Positions 33,329-42,166 are shown, numbered from the stretch's first letter. The stretch: 64,000 nucleotides of DNA from Paenisporosarcina quisquiliarum_A (GCF_043641925.1 NZ_JBHZRU010000011.1:1-64000); one strand, 5' to 3'. Notes: generated from the letters alone by a model not told the origin. A program made the numbers and translations.

Positions 33329-33415
33329 CTAAAACACCTTCATGTTCAATTTGTGCGTAGGGGTAAATTTCCATCGAATATAGTTGGTATTTTTTAAATT
33401 TTTTACTCATAGCAT

Positions 33416-33432
33416 GTACCCAAAGGGGGTAC
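33416..33432. promoter_or_regulatory. CsoR-type operator overlapping a ribosome site
   Basis: GTACCCAAAGGGGGTAC is a near-perfect palindrome of the CsoR type. Its GGGGG half is also the likely ribosome site of the cupredoxin gene. Confidence 0.7.
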
Positions 33433-33437
33433 TGATA

Positions 33438-34352
33438 GTGAGTGACTTTCATTTATATGTGTTGGCCTTAATAAGTGGCATTTCACTGTTTACCATACTG
33501 TTAGCTTTAAGAAGGAAGAAACATTTCTCGTCTATGTCAGGAATGATTGTTTCAATGTTCTTGGGCATGAATATTGGTTTAACTGCTGGGATTACTTTTG
33601 GAACAGTGTATCAAGGGGATTTATTTCTTTCGACAATTTTGGGTATGGGTTACGGGATAGTGGCAGGTTGTCTATGCGGAGCGTGTTTTGGTTTCCTTTC
33701 ATCTCTAGAAGGAACCATGTCTGGTTTGATGGGCGGGATGATGGGGGCGATGCTTGGTGAAATGATTCCGGCAGACCAAGCAAATGTGTTGATAAAGTTT
33801 TTTTTACTTCTTTCGTTTTGTACCATTTTTTTGATGGTCACACTGTCGACCTCGAACAATGCTACAATTGAGAATATGGATTGGTTATTTAAACCAATTT
33901 TAACGTCCTTGTTGGTTGGCGGTGTTTTATTATTAGGAAATTCATTCGAAATGGAAAAAGCAGAATCTAAAGCTCTACCACAGGAAACTCAGTCAGAATC
34001 CCATAATGATCCTGATACAAAAACAGAAATCAATAAAATTGTGATTGAAATGTCTGATTTGAAATATTCACCCAAGGAAATGGTTATTGAGAAAAACAAA
34101 CCCATAACAGTTGAGTTGAAAAATACGGATCAAATTGAACATGATCTAGAAATTAAAGATGTATCTTTTAAAATGGTCAGTGAATCAAAGCACCAGCATG
34201 GGGGAGAGAAGAATGTGTTGCATTTGCATGCAGAGCCACAGAAAACGAGTGAAATGACTTTCTCCATCAATGAAAGGGGAACATATGAATTTTATTGTAC
34301 AATTCCTGGTCATAAAGAGAACGGAATGGTTGGACAGTTAGTTGTTAAATAG
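33438..34352 (+). CDS. Membrane protein fused to a cupredoxin domain
   Basis: About 304 residues. The N-terminal half has five or six membrane segments with a Gly/Met-rich stretch (GLMGGMMGAMLGEM). After an acidic linker, residues 205-304 form a cupredoxin with the type-1 copper ligands: the first His in IEHDLEI, then YEFYCTIPGHKENGM supplying Cys, His and Met. A His-rich loop (SKHQHGGEKNVLHLH) may add metal sites. GTG at 33438 lies nine bases after GGGGG, inside the CsoR palindrome; the longer frame from 33384 includes the operator and is unlikely. It probably carries periplasm-side copper. Confidence 0.75.
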   Translation: MSDFHLYVLALISGISLFTILLALRRKKHFSSMSGMIVSMFLGMNIGLTAGITFGTVYQGDLFLSTILGMGYGIVAGCLCGACFGFLSSLEGTMSGLMGGMMGAMLGEMIPADQANVLIKFFLLLSFCTIFLMVTLSTSNNATIENMDWLFKPILTSLLVGGVLLLGNSFEMEKAESKALPQETQSESHNDPDTKTEINKIVIEMSDLKYSPKEMVIEKNKPITVELKNTDQIEHDLEIKDVSFKMVSESKHQHGGEKNVLHLHAEPQKTSEMTFSINERGTYEFYCTIPGHKENGMVGQLVVK

Positions 34353-34387
34353 GTAGGAAATCATCTTTAAAAAATAGTCTTTTGTAC

Positions 34388-34416
34388 TTTACATACCCCC
34401 ACCGGGTACATATAAT
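34388..34416 (+). promoter_or_regulatory. Sigma-A promoter with an embedded CsoR operator
   Basis: TTTACA (34388-34393) and TATAAT (34411-34416) are 17 bases apart, and TACCCCCACCGGGTA (34394-34408) fills the spacer. Bound CsoR would block polymerase. Confidence 0.8.
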
Positions 34417-34469
34417 GAGTGTAATGAAGATACGATTCATAATGACTAGCTGAAATGGAGCATTTGTAC

Positions 34470-35105
34470 ATGAGTATACCTAAGACGATTAAAGTTGCAG
34501 TTAATGGAGGGATTTCATTTGGCTCCAAATTAAATGCTAAACAGCTGATAACTTTGGCCTCGTATTTACCGCAAGATGCCGAACTGGAACTGACAACGTT
34601 CCAACAAGTGTATTTGGAGGTTGAGGAAGATAAGTGGGAGGAAATCAAAAAAGAGTTCGAACTAGTAGGCCTTCATTGTTATCCTGTAGGAAACTTCGTC
34701 AAAAGTTTACGTACATGTAACTTCTGTAAAGGATCTGAAGAAGAAGGAATGCCGGTGGCGAAAGAAATCAATCGGAGAATAGCTGGAATACCTGTACCAT
34801 TCACCTTAAAACCTGCATATACAGGCTGTCCTATTGGATGTGGTGAACCAATGGTATCAGACATTGGAATCATGAAAATGAAAGACACGTACAATTTATA
34901 TATAGGAGGAAAATCAAAAGGCCATGATGCAGAGGTAGGAAAACTGGTTGGCGAAAAACTGACTCCCGAAGAGTTGTATGCCCGTATTGAAAAAATGGTC
35001 TATTATTATTCGGAAAATGGGAAGAAGAGAGAGCCATTCCATAAATTCATTTCCCGTGTCGGACTGGAAGACTTCCTGATAAACACGTCAACTTCACAGG
35101 CCTAA
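34470..35105 (+). CDS. Sirohaem/4Fe-4S nitrite/sulfite-reductase-like protein
   Basis: About 211 residues. Residues 5-65 resemble the ferredoxin-like half domain of nitrite/sulfite reductases (GGISFGSKLNAKQLITLASY). The following part carries Cys pairs: TCNFCKG and GCPIGCGEP. The second matches the C-x3-C of the sirohaem/4Fe-4S motif; the first is C-x2-C rather than the usual C-x5-C. At this size it is half a normal reductase. ATG at 34470 has GGAG nine bases upstream; the frame opens at 34455. Its CsoR-blocked promoter places it in the copper regulon, but its substrate is unknown. Confidence 0.7.
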   Translation: MSIPKTIKVAVNGGISFGSKLNAKQLITLASYLPQDAELELTTFQQVYLEVEEDKWEEIKKEFELVGLHCYPVGNFVKSLRTCNFCKGSEEEGMPVAKEINRRIAGIPVPFTLKPAYTGCPIGCGEPMVSDIGIMKMKDTYNLYIGGKSKGHDAEVGKLVGEKLTPEELYARIEKMVYYYSENGKKREPFHKFISRVGLEDFLINTSTSQA

Positions 35106-35161
35106 CAGCAACTTTACAGCAATTAGTAAATGCCGGGCATTTTACCCATATATACTATCCT

Positions 35162-35190
35162 TTGCATACCCTGTATGGGTATGTTATAAT
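35162..35190 (+). promoter_or_regulatory. csoR promoter with CsoR operator
   Basis: TTGCAT (35162) and TATAAT (35185-35190) are 17 bases apart, with TACCCTGTATGGGTA (35167-35181) across the spacer. This indicates autoregulation of csoR. Confidence 0.85.
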
Positions 35191-35219
35191 AGATTTAATC
35201 AAGAATGGAGGCTGATTTG

Positions 35220-35555
35220 ATGGGTAATATATTGGAGTCAACATCACTGAGTCCTGTAGTCTCTGAGGAATGTTGTAGAAAAAGTCATCATCCCGAATCT
35301 GTAAAGATTGATTTAGTTCATCGATTGAACCGGATTGAAGGTCAAATTCGAGGGATTAAAAGTATGGTTAATAAGGATACTTATTGTGATGATATCATCA
35401 CCCAACTTTCTGCCACTCAGTCAGCCTTAAACAGTGTAGCGAAAGTTCTTTTACAAGGTCATTTAAAGGGCTGTGTAGTTGACCGTTTAGCTGAAGGTGA
35501 CGAAGAAGTGCTCGATGAATTATTAGTGACGATTCAAAAATTAATGAGAAAATAA
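35220..35555 (+). CDS. csoR: Copper-sensing repressor CsoR
   Basis: A 111-residue DUF156-family repressor that leaves DNA when it binds Cu(I). The three copper ligands are visible as Cys in DTYCDDII and His and Cys in GHLKGCV, and the helix start HRLNRIEGQIRGIKSMV is diagnostic. ATG at 35220 follows AATGGAGGCTGATTTG; the longer frame at 35205 is unlikely. It is the first gene of csoR-copZ-copA and its promoter carries its own operator. Confidence 0.95.
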   Translation: MGNILESTSLSPVVSEECCRKSHHPESVKIDLVHRLNRIEGQIRGIKSMVNKDTYCDDIITQLSATQSALNSVAKVLLQGHLKGCVVDRLAEGDEEVLDELLVTIQKLMRK

Positions 35556-35570
35556 AAGGAGGAATTTCAT

Positions 35571-35780
35571 ATGTCAAATCAAGTTACTTTACAGGTTCAA
35601 GGAATGTCTTGTGGTCACTGCGTGAAAGCAATTGAAAATAGCGTGGGTGCACTTAACGGCGTGGAGAAAGTCAATGTACAATTAGATGCTGGGACAGTTG
35701 ATGTGGAGTTTAACAATGAAGTGGATGTTCAAAAAATTACAGATACGATTGAAGATCAAGGATACACTGTAGGGGCTTAA
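35571..35780 (+). CDS. copZ: Copper chaperone CopZ
   Basis: A 69-residue HMA-domain protein with GMSCGHCVKAIE, whose two cysteines bind Cu(I). It delivers copper to CopA and CsoR. AAAAGGAGG lies upstream of the ATG, 15 bp after csoR. It is a paralogue of the copZ at 18565. Confidence 0.95.
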   Translation: MSNQVTLQVQGMSCGHCVKAIENSVGALNGVEKVNVQLDAGTVDVEFNNEVDVQKITDTIEDQGYTVGA

Positions 35781-35826
35781 TGAGAAGAATGCTGCGTAAA
35801 TCGCAGTAATTTTTTTATCAATAATA

Positions 35827-35841
35827 TACCCCCTTGCGGTA
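35827..35841. promoter_or_regulatory. CsoR-type operator before copA
   Basis: TACCCCCTTGCGGTA is an imperfect CsoR palindrome (TACCC...GGTA) 18 bases upstream of the copA start, giving copA a second control point inside the operon. Confidence 0.6.
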
Positions 35842-35859
35842 TGAGAGGAGTGAAAGACT

Positions 35860-38259
35860 ATGACTGAAAAAAAGACGGACATTGCGATAACCGGCATGAC
35901 CTGTGCTGCTTGTGCGAATCGAATAGAAAAAGGATTGCAGCGAATGGAAGGGGTATCGGATGCGACAGTTAATTTTGCGACCGAAAAAGCGAGTGTTTCC
36001 TATAACCAGGAGAAAACAAACGTAACTTCTTTACAGGACAAAATCCGGACCCTAGGTTATGACGTACTGAAGGAAGAAGTTGATTTAAATATAATTGGGA
36101 TGACTTGTGCTGCATGTTCGACACGTATTGAAAAAGGACTAAATCGTATGGAAGGCGTACAGAACGCATCGATTAATTTGGCTTTGGAGACTGGTCGGGT
36201 TTCATACGATCCTAGCATTTTGTCGTCGAATGATTTAATAAAAAAAATTCAATCCCTTGGATATGACGCTGAATTTAAGAATGAACAAATGGGTGTTAAG
36301 TTAGATCACCGCAAAGTGGAGATTAAAAAGAAAACACGTCTATTTCTTATCTCTGCGCTATTATCACTTCCACTTCTATGGACCATGGTGGCTCACTTTG
36401 CATTCACGTCATGGATCTACGTTCCAGAATTTTTGATGAATCCTTTTGTGCAATGGGCACTTGCAACACCTGTACAGTTTTGGATAGGCTGGACCTTTTA
36501 TAAAGGAGCTTATTTTGCGCTTCGTAATAAAAGTGCCAATATGGATGTATTAGTTGCTTTAGGGACGTCTGCAGCCTATTTTTACAGCGTTTATTTAGTT
36601 TTAACGAATTTAGCTCATTTAGGCGCTCACAGTATTGGCTTGTATTTTGAAACAAGTGCAGTGTTAATTACCTTGATTATTTTGGGTAAAGTGTTTGAAG
36701 CTCGAGCAAAGGGCCGTTCATCCGATGCCATTCAAAAGCTAATGAAACTTCAACCCAAAACGGCATTTGTGGAGCGAGAAGGCACAACGCAGGAAATTCC
36801 AATAGATGATGTCCGAATCGGAGACATCCTGATGATTAAACCAGGTTCATCCATCCCTGTGGATGCAGAAGTCATTTCTGGTAACTCAGCCGTGGATGAA
36901 TCGATGCTGACTGGAGAAAGCTTGCCGGTCGATAAAGCTACAGGTGACGTTGTTTATGCGGCTACCGTCAATGCCAATGGAACGTTGCGTGTAAAAGCTC
37001 AGAATATTGGTAAAGATACGATACTGTCCAATATCATCCGTGTAGTTGAAGAAGCACAGGGCTCAAAAGCTCCGATTCAACGATTAGCCGATCAAATTTC
37101 AGGTATATTTGTGCCAATCGTTGTTGGTATTGCTATTCTTACATTTATCGCTTGGTATTTCATTGTTTCCCCGGGTGATTTTGCGAATGCTTTGGAAAGC
37201 ACGATTGCGGTACTTGTCATTGCTTGTCCGTGTGCCCTTGGATTGGCGACACCCACTTCCATTATGGCTGGATCCGGTCGATCAGCAGAACTAGGTGTTC
37301 TATTTAAAACGGCAGAAGCCATGGAAAATACAAAACACATCGACACGATCGTGTTGGACAAAACGGGAACCATCACGAATGGCCGTCCAGAAGTGACTGA
37401 ATTTGTGGTGGCAGAAGGATTTGACCGGGATCGTATCATTTCGCTTGCTGCTGCGGCAGAAAGTCAGTCGGAGCATCCTGTCGCAACAGCGATAAGCGCG
37501 TATGGCGATAATGGGAAACTTGCGGTTGAATCATTTGAAGCCATTCCTGGGTATGGAATTCGCGCAGTCGTAGACGGTTCGAATTTATTGATTGGTACTC
37601 GAAAACTTCTGAACGAGTCGAAGGTAGCTTTCGATGAAACAGGAGCGAGTCAATTAGAATCTCAAGGCAAAACCGTTATGTTTATGGCTGTAGAAGGGAA
37701 ATACGCAGGATTAATAGCAGTTGCGGACACTGTCAAAGACTCTTCAGCAAAGGCGATTTCCGAAATGAAAAAAATGGGATTGCATGTAGTCATGCTGACA
37801 GGCGATCAAGAAGGTACTGCGCGTGCTATTGCCGCACAAGTGGGAATTGAAGAAGTTTTTGCTGGTGTACTGCCTACAGAAAAAGCACATGTTGTAGCTA
37901 AGCTGAAGGCTGATGGACGAAGGGTGGCGATGGCTGGTGATGGGTTGAATGATGCACCAGCACTAGCAACGGCTGATGTTGGGATGGCCATGGGCACTGG
38001 AACTGCCGTCGCCATGGAAGCTGCGGATATCACCTTGATGCAGGGAGATTTGATGCGAACAGTTGACGCGATTCAAATGAGTCGTTTGACTGTACGTAAT
38101 ATCAAACAAAACCTGTTCTGGGCGTTAGCCTACAATGCAGTAGGAATTCCTATTGCAGCAGCAGGCTTCTTAGCGCCTTGGCTTGCTGGTGCTGCAATGG
38201 CATTTAGTTCGGTATCGGTTGTTTTAAACGCTTTGCGACTGCAACGCGCAAAACTTTGA
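35860..38259 (+). CDS. copA: Copper-exporting P-type ATPase CopA
   Basis: A 799-residue P1B-1 ATPase. Two N-terminal HMA domains (GMTCAACANRIE at about residue 12 and GMTCAACSTRIE at about 80) are followed by membrane helices, the actuator TGES, the transport motif CPC in IACPCALGLA, the phosphorylation motif DKTGTIT, the HP pair in SEHPVATA and GDGLNDAPAL. The last helix pair has the Cu(I)-specific YNAVGIP and MAFSSVSVVLN segments. It exports Cu(I) from the cytoplasm. The copy at 18797 is a deleted paralogue. Confidence 0.97.
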   Translation: MTEKKTDIAITGMTCAACANRIEKGLQRMEGVSDATVNFATEKASVSYNQEKTNVTSLQDKIRTLGYDVLKEEVDLNIIGMTCAACSTRIEKGLNRMEGVQNASINLALETGRVSYDPSILSSNDLIKKIQSLGYDAEFKNEQMGVKLDHRKVEIKKKTRLFLISALLSLPLLWTMVAHFAFTSWIYVPEFLMNPFVQWALATPVQFWIGWTFYKGAYFALRNKSANMDVLVALGTSAAYFYSVYLVLTNLAHLGAHSIGLYFETSAVLITLIILGKVFEARAKGRSSDAIQKLMKLQPKTAFVEREGTTQEIPIDDVRIGDILMIKPGSSIPVDAEVISGNSAVDESMLTGESLPVDKATGDVVYAATVNANGTLRVKAQNIGKDTILSNIIRVVEEAQGSKAPIQRLADQISGIFVPIVVGIAILTFIAWYFIVSPGDFANALESTIAVLVIACPCALGLATPTSIMAGSGRSAELGVLFKTAEAMENTKHIDTIVLDKTGTITNGRPEVTEFVVAEGFDRDRIISLAAAAESQSEHPVATAISAYGDNGKLAVESFEAIPGYGIRAVVDGSNLLIGTRKLLNESKVAFDETGASQLESQGKTVMFMAVEGKYAGLIAVADTVKDSSAKAISEMKKMGLHVVMLTGDQEGTARAIAAQVGIEEVFAGVLPTEKAHVVAKLKADGRRVAMAGDGLNDAPALATADVGMAMGTGTAVAMEAADITLMQGDLMRTVDAIQMSRLTVRNIKQNLFWALAYNAVGIPIAAAGFLAPWLAGAAMAFSSVSVVLNALRLQRAKL

Positions 38260-38266
38260 ATTAAGT

Positions 38267-38297
38267 AAAAATACGACTCCTTTGGGGGTCGTTTTCA
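38267..38297 (+). terminator. Weak terminator after copA
   Basis: ACGACTCC and GGGGTCGT form a short stem around TTTG, followed by TTTTC. Confidence 0.5.
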
Positions 38298-38352
38298 CAT
38301 TTAAGCTGTAAAATTAAATTGTTATCTTTTCCAAGTAAATGACAGTATTGTG

Positions 38353-38386
38353 TCTGCATAATTTCTTCATATTTTTCAAGTATTAT
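38353..38386 (+). promoter_or_regulatory. Direct-repeat promoter (site c) of the two-component system
   Basis: TCTGCATAATT at 38353 and TCTTCATATTT at 38364 are 11 bp apart, with TATTAT at 38381-38386. Its presence before the regulator genes suggests autoregulation. Confidence 0.8.
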
Positions 38387-38418
38387 TAAGTAATGAACAA
38401 AGGGAAGTGTTTTCTATA

Positions 38419-39780
38419 ATGAATAGAATTTCGATTAAACTAGCTACTTACTTTATAGTCACGGTACTGATCATGGAATCATTGTTGATGGTTTACCTTC
38501 ATCAAACGATTGTGCATTCCAGAATTGATGAGGAATATTCACAATTGATGTCAAAGGGTTCAAATCATAGAGAAGTGCTTGAAGATAATTTTTCGGATGA
38601 TACCATGCGTCACATAGTGTTGATGGAGTATGGCAGTGAACGTAGGGTAGTCATCGCTGACGAACAGTTCAATGTGATTATACGTTCGGAGGGTGAAACT
38701 AAGACTGTTGATACGCTACTGAATCGTATTTCGAGTCAAGAATTCACTGAAGACCAAGTCATTGAAAAAAACTGGAAGGGAGAAGACTTTATCGCCAGTT
38801 TGCATCCGTACAAACTGAATGGAGAACATGCTGGCTACGTCATTCTCTTCCAAAGCACTGACACCATTCAATCTCTTGTCAAGAAACTTAATTTTCATTT
38901 CATGTTGGCCGGATTGGCCAGTTTAATCATCTTGTGCTTAGTCTATATCATACTTTCGAGATTTTTGACTGCCCCTTTAATCCGAATGAAAGAAGCGACA
39001 GAGAAACTTAGTAGAGGGGACTTTAATGTTAAATTGCCTTCCCAAGGAAAAGATGAGTTAGGGGATTTATCGGTTGCTATACAGAAATTAGCTTCTGATT
39101 TAGAACGGGTGAAGAAAGAACGTATTGAATTTTTGGCATCAATTTCGCATGAATTACGGACGCCGTTAACATATCTATCGGGTTATTCCAAAGTTGCAAT
39201 GCGACCAGAACTGACTGAGGAAGATCGACAAAAATACCTTGCTATTATTGACGAGGAATCAATACGCTTGACTGAATTAGTGAAAAATCTGTTTGATTTG
39301 GCAAAAATGAATGAAACCAGTTTTACAGTTTCAAAACAAGCGTTTCAATCCATGCCATTCTTTTCCCACCTTTATAAAAGAATGCTTCCTTCATTTAATA
39401 TAAAGGGCATCCAGTTGGAAATGAAATCTCTGGAAAACTTTGAAGTATGTGCTGATCCCTTGCGTTTGGAGCAAATCGTGATGAACTTATTGGATAATGC
39501 ACTTAAATATTCACCTACGGGAACCACTACGAGTTTGGAAATCGAACAGAAAAATGACAAAACAGTGATTCGAGTGACTGACCAAGGTATTGGCATCCCA
39601 AAAACTGATATGGAAAATATCTTCGAAAGACTATTTAGGGTTGAAAAGTCGCGGTCCAGAGAATATGGGGGTTCTGGATTGGGCCTTTCTATTGTAAAAG
39701 AACTGGTTGAAGCTCATGGGGGTAGTATTGAGGTGAAAAGCGAATTGGGGAAAGGAAGTCAGTTCACAATTATGATTTAA
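38419..39780 (+). CDS. Sensor histidine kinase
   Basis: About 453 residues. TM1 (residues 7-27), an extracytoplasmic sensor domain of about 130 residues and TM2 (about 160-182) are followed by HAMP (FLTAPLIRMKEATEKLSRGD), HisKA with the phosphorylated His in FLASISHELRTPLTYL, and the ATPase with N-box MNLLDNALKY, G1 DQGIGIP and G2 GGSGLGLSIV. ATG at 38419 is preferred to GTG at 38407, which lies on the ribosome site. The kinase gene precedes its response regulator. It probably senses copper or envelope stress, inferred from its neighbours. Confidence 0.88.
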   Translation: MNRISIKLATYFIVTVLIMESLLMVYLHQTIVHSRIDEEYSQLMSKGSNHREVLEDNFSDDTMRHIVLMEYGSERRVVIADEQFNVIIRSEGETKTVDTLLNRISSQEFTEDQVIEKNWKGEDFIASLHPYKLNGEHAGYVILFQSTDTIQSLVKKLNFHFMLAGLASLIILCLVYIILSRFLTAPLIRMKEATEKLSRGDFNVKLPSQGKDELGDLSVAIQKLASDLERVKKERIEFLASISHELRTPLTYLSGYSKVAMRPELTEEDRQKYLAIIDEESIRLTELVKNLFDLAKMNETSFTVSKQAFQSMPFFSHLYKRMLPSFNIKGIQLEMKSLENFEVCADPLRLEQIVMNLLDNALKYSPTGTTTSLEIEQKNDKTVIRVTDQGIGIPKTDMENIFERLFRVEKSRSREYGGSGLGLSIVKELVEAHGGSIEVKSELGKGSQFTIMI

Positions 39781-39793
39781 GGGAGGTTTGACG

Positions 39794-40471
39794 ATGCAAA
39801 CAATTTTGTTAGTGGATGATGAACAAAGGATGTTGGATTTACTGGAACTTTTTTTAATCCCTAAAAGTTATAGATGCATTAAGGTAAAGAGTGGAGAAAA
39901 AGCATTGGCAGTTCTTTCCGAAAAAGAGATTCACCTGGTCATCCTGGATGTCATGATGCCCGAAATGGATGGATGGCAAACGTGTGAAAAAATACGGGAA
40001 CGTTCATCAGTTCCCATTTTGATGTTGACAGCAAGGACGGATAAAACGGATATTGTGAAAGGGTTAACAGTTGGAGCAGATGATTATTTAACGAAACCGT
40101 TTGATGATCAGGAGCTCCTTGCTAGAGTTCATGCTTTATTGAGACGTATACCAAATGAGAAAATGGAGCAAAGAATCATTAAATATGATGATTATGAATT
40201 GGATCCAAAATCGTATACGTTATTTTACCAGGATAAGCATGCCTTACTGACGATGAAGGAATATAAAATAATTGAAGCTTTGATTAAGCACCCGATGCGC
40301 ACTTATACAAGGGAACAACTGCTATTGGTCGCCTGGGATTATCATTCTTCCACCGATATTCGAACAGTAGATTCGCATATAAGGAACTTAAGAGACAAAC
40401 TAAAGACAGCAGGTTTTCCAACTGATCAATTTTTGAGTACCGTGTGGGGAATCGGTTATAAATGGAAATAA
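39794..40471 (+). CDS. OmpR-family response regulator
   Basis: About 225 residues. A receiver domain with LLVDDEQ, the phospho-acceptor Asp in HLVILDVMMPEMDGW, and TARTD and KPFDDQEL, then a winged-helix DNA-binding domain (LTMKEYKIIEALIKHPMRTY through TVWGIGYKWK). GGGAGG precedes ATG 39794. OmpR-type regulators bind head-to-tail repeats about 10-11 bp apart, which is the layout of the repeated promoter element found before its own operon and at least seven other places in this window. It is the best candidate for that regulator. Confidence 0.9.
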   Translation: MQTILLVDDEQRMLDLLELFLIPKSYRCIKVKSGEKALAVLSEKEIHLVILDVMMPEMDGWQTCEKIRERSSVPILMLTARTDKTDIVKGLTVGADDYLTKPFDDQELLARVHALLRRIPNEKMEQRIIKYDDYELDPKSYTLFYQDKHALLTMKEYKIIEALIKHPMRTYTREQLLLVAWDYHSSTDIRTVDSHIRNLRDKLKTAGFPTDQFLSTVWGIGYKWK

Positions 40472-40484
40472 CGGAGGTTAGATC

Positions 40485-41402
40485 ATGACTAAGAAAATTA
40501 AATTGATTGTAGTTGCGATGTCACTGATTTTTTTAAGTGCCTGTAACTCTGATGATGATGTTTATAAATTCCAGAAGGTGAAAAATGAAAAAATCGATCA
40601 TATGCATGGACTTGGCTATCCAAATGGAAAAGAAACGGTCATGATTGCTACTCATGAAGGGTTATACGAATACGATAACAATTGGAAAGTAGCAACAAGT
40701 GAAAAACACGATTATATGGGTTTTTCTCCTGTTAAAGTGGGGTTTTACTCAAGTGGTCACCCGGAACCAAACTCGGATTTTAAAAATCCCTTTGGAATTA
40801 TAAAGAGTGTGGATGAAGGAGCCAGTTTTGAACAATTGGCTTTTTATGGGGAAGCAGACTTTCATTACATGTCGGCAGGTTATGAAACCAATACAATTTA
40901 TTTAATCAATGAAGGACCTATGGATAAACTTGATTTTGGCCTTAATTATTCAGATGATGATGGAGATAGCTGGACACATTCCAAAATGGAGGGATTCAAT
41001 TCTCAATATATTTCGAATGTTGCAGCACATCCATCCATTAGTTCGAAACTTGTAATAGGGAGCCAAGATGGGCTGTTTCAATCCAAAGACTTTGGGAATT
41101 CGTTTAAGCTTTTGGGGGCGCCAACTGTAATTACGTACGTTACATTGACGGAAAAAGACGGAATATACGCAAGCATCGAAAACGAAAAAGTGAAATTGGT
41201 TAGGTTCAACTTGGATAATGGTGATTTAGAAAGTCTTAAGATACCTGAATTAAGCCAGAATAATCCGATTCTCCAGATAGCTGTAAATCCAATCGACGAA
41301 AAGGAAATTACCATTGCATCCTATGAAAATGATATTTATCAAACTCAGGACTCGGGGAAAACGTGGAAAATGATTGCGGAAAAAGGAACATTGCATGACT
41401 AG
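40485..41402 (+). CDS. BNR-repeat lipoprotein (F510_1955 type)
   Basis: A 305-residue exported lipoprotein with lipobox FLSAC. The body contains several BNR/sialidase-like repeats: SVDEGASFE, SDDDGDSWT, SKDFGNSF and TQDSGKTW. These mark a beta-propeller. The family is annotated as glycosyl hydrolase, but no catalytic set can be read here. It starts 13 bp after the response regulator and is followed by a CcdA-like gene, so it is part of the copper operon. A His in KIDHMHGLGYP near the start may bind metal. Confidence 0.75.
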   Translation: MTKKIKLIVVAMSLIFLSACNSDDDVYKFQKVKNEKIDHMHGLGYPNGKETVMIATHEGLYEYDNNWKVATSEKHDYMGFSPVKVGFYSSGHPEPNSDFKNPFGIIKSVDEGASFEQLAFYGEADFHYMSAGYETNTIYLINEGPMDKLDFGLNYSDDDGDSWTHSKMEGFNSQYISNVAAHPSISSKLVIGSQDGLFQSKDFGNSFKLLGAPTVITYVTLTEKDGIYASIENEKVKLVRFNLDNGDLESLKIPELSQNNPILQIAVNPIDEKEITIASYENDIYQTQDSGKTWKMIAEKGTLHD

Positions 41403-41416
41403 AAAGGATATTGAAT

Positions 41417-42151
41417 ATGTACAGTTTATTGTCGAAAATAAGCACGACATTGAGTGAACCTTTTAGTATCTTTGCACATTCTTTTTCGGAATACCCGTTT
41501 TTGGTGGCCATATTCCTTGGACTTGTTGGCGCATTAGCTCCCTGTCAATTGACTGGGAATATTAGTGCCATCACCTATTACGGGAATCGTACTATACAAA
41601 ACCGAACCGATTGGCTGGATGTTCTTTCATTTATACTCGGGAAAATTGTTGTATTCAGTTCACTGGGCCTTCTTGTTTGGCTGTTTGGTCACACATTTGA
41701 ACAAAGCATGGTCACTTATTTTCCCTTTTTAAGAAATCTAGTAGGTCCTTTGATTATTTTCGTGGGACTGGTTTTACTTGGCGTCTTCAAACTTAATTTA
41801 ATCAACCGGATTACAAGCAGAATCCCTCTTAAACTTAGAAAAGGAAAACTTGGTTCTTTCTTGATGGGGGTGAGCTTCTCCATAGCATTTTGTCCAACCA
41901 TGTTTGTTCTTTTCTTTGTTTCTTTGATGCCTCTTACACTAACTTCTACTTATGGACTGGTATTGCCAGCATTATTTGGAATAGCAACTTCCTTGCCTTT
42001 ATTGCTTGTTCTTGTGATGATGTGGTTCCTTGAACTGGACAACCGTACATTTAAGAACAGTAAAAGATTTGGATTCGTTGTGCAAAAAACTGCAGGTGTC
42101 TTACTGGTTATAATTGGAGTGGTTGATACAATCACGTATTGGGCTATTTAA
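41417..42151 (+). CDS. CcdA/DsbD-like membrane protein
   Basis: About 244 residues with six membrane helices. Two internally related Cys/Pro motifs, GALAPCQLTGN and IAFCPTMFVLFF, are the reactive positions of CcdA/DsbD-type electron carriers. It likely moves reducing power, or possibly copper, across the membrane for the exported copper proteins. ATG at 41417 has AAAGGA upstream. The gene follows the BNR-repeat lipoprotein by 14 bp. A second, canonical ccdA lies at 53508. Confidence 0.75.
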   Translation: MYSLLSKISTTLSEPFSIFAHSFSEYPFLVAIFLGLVGALAPCQLTGNISAITYYGNRTIQNRTDWLDVLSFILGKIVVFSSLGLLVWLFGHTFEQSMVTYFPFLRNLVGPLIIFVGLVLLGVFKLNLINRITSRIPLKLRKGKLGSFLMGVSFSIAFCPTMFVLFFVSLMPLTLTSTYGLVLPALFGIATSLPLLLVLVMMWFLELDNRTFKNSKRFGFVVQKTAGVLLVIIGVVDTITYWAI

Positions 42152-42166
42152 AAACAGGAGCTGACT

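Larger units (their letters stand above)
32743..33437. other. Region with a RodZ remnant and a CsoR operator
   Basis: Between the asnB operon terminator and the cupredoxin gene there is only a decayed minus-strand RodZ-like gene (32911-33328) and, at the right end, the CsoR-type palindrome at 33416. From 32743 to 32910 I see nothing. Confidence 0.5.
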
